This document shows positions 32,733 through 33,046 of a DNA stretch of 33,046 bases, one piece after another. The stretch lies in the NCBI RefSeq assembly GCF_001418135.1, contig NZ_LIPQ01000042.1:1-33046 (forward strand), given 5' to 3'. Made by a program: the position numbers and the translations under genes. Under the pieces are notes generated by a model that ran no database searches, had not been told where the DNA came from, and worked only from the letters and a program-made list of their open reading frames with translations. The DNA is from Streptomyces aureus. GTDB taxonomy: Bacteria > Actinomycetota > Actinomycetes > Streptomycetales > Streptomycetaceae. Positions within the stretch are counted from its first letter, which is position 1; the number at the start of each line of letters is the position of its first letter.

Positions 32733-33046
32733 ATGAAGGCATTCCGGCTGGATGAACTGGAGGCGGAGCGTGCCGCGAACAAGGGCGCGTATCTCCAGTT
32801 CCTGCGGGAGCGGAACATGTCAGTGGGCCTGTACGCGCTGGACGCGGGGGAGCTCGACCCGCAGCAGCCGCACCGCCAGGACGAGGTGTACTTCGTGGTG
32901 AGCGGCCGGGCGGCGATCACGGTGGGGACGGAGACGACCCAGGTGGCGCGCGGCAGCGTGGTCTATGTGCCGGCCGGGGTGGAGCACAAGTTCCACCACA
33001 TCAGCGAGGACCTGCGGGTGATGGTGGTCTTCTCCCCGCCGGAGGC
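32733..33046 (+). CDS. Cupin-domain protein (3' end cut by window)
   Basis: An open frame from ATG 32733, running off the window with at least 104 residues and no stop. It begins MKAFRLDELEAERAANKGAY. The cupin motif 1 is visible as PHRQDEVYFVVSGRAAITVG and motif 2 as VPAGVEHKFHH. It is a single-domain small beta-barrel; the metal ligands His, Glu and His are plausible (HRQDE with the usual second His replaced by Gln). Divergent from the holin-family gene. Confidence 0.85.
   Translation, partial: MKAFRLDELEAERAANKGAYLQFLRERNMSVGLYALDAGELDPQQPHRQDEVYFVVSGRAAITVGTETTQVARGSVVYVPAGVEHKFHHISEDLRVMVVFSPPE

Overview
The window is chromosomal DNA of a Streptomyces species, or a very close relative. 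The DNA is GC-rich and several genes start with GTG. The gene order inoA / padR / class A PBP / GT87 / racemase-like / femX / rpsF-ssb-rpsR-rplI / MATE / dnaB is, from memory, the one found a short distance from oriC in Streptomyces. Five exact copies of the ParB site GTTTCACGTGAAAC (positions 7, 12758, 12777, 24600 and 26844) show independently that this is an oriC-proximal centromere region.

Layout. (1) 22-3167, minus strand: a PadR repressor, inositol-3-phosphate synthase (inoA) and an MFS transporter, read from a region holding a 33-bp near-perfect palindrome with PadR operator geometry. (2) 3540-7935, plus strand: a class A penicillin-binding protein and a GT87-type membrane mannosyltransferase. 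(3) 7966-10633, minus strand: a small membrane protein, FemX (addition of the branch amino acid to lipid II) and an alanine-racemase-like PLP protein, so regions 2 and 3 form an envelope-building block. (4) 10917-12635, plus strand: rpsF-ssb-rpsR-rplI, ending in a strong terminator followed by two parS sites. (5) A MATE transporter (minus) and dnaB (plus), divergent across a 423-bp gap that carries three good DnaA boxes.

(6) 16049 to about 21411: a decayed Tn7-like/Tn5053-like transposon lying 10 bp after the dnaB stop codon. It encodes an intact TnsA-type endonuclease, a DDE transposase (TniA/TnsB) broken by one nonsense codon and three frameshifts, a TnsC/TniB ATPase with one frameshift, and a TniQ cut off after its N-terminal part. 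The genes overlap by 4 bp and were once a coupled operon. Candidate terminal repeats begin TGTAGGG. A small hypothetical gene and a TetR plus alpha/beta-hydrolase pair follow and may be cargo or neighbouring accessory DNA.

(7) 23204 to the end is ordinary core or near-core material: serine hydrolase, GNAT, MarR, a double-GNAT protein, a SerB-like HAD phosphatase whose first codons are a parS site, a globin-reductase fusion (flavohemoprotein type), NUDIX, LysR, a Cys/Met-metabolism PLP enzyme coupled to a low-molecular-weight tyrosine phosphatase, a holin-family membrane protein, and a cupin cut by the window edge.

The most interesting points are the parS cluster and its placement in genes, the DnaA-box group upstream of dnaB, the dead Tn7-like element at the 3' end of dnaB, the PadR palindrome, and the inverted repeat that covers the femX ribosome-binding site. 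No CRISPR array, rRNA or tRNA was seen.
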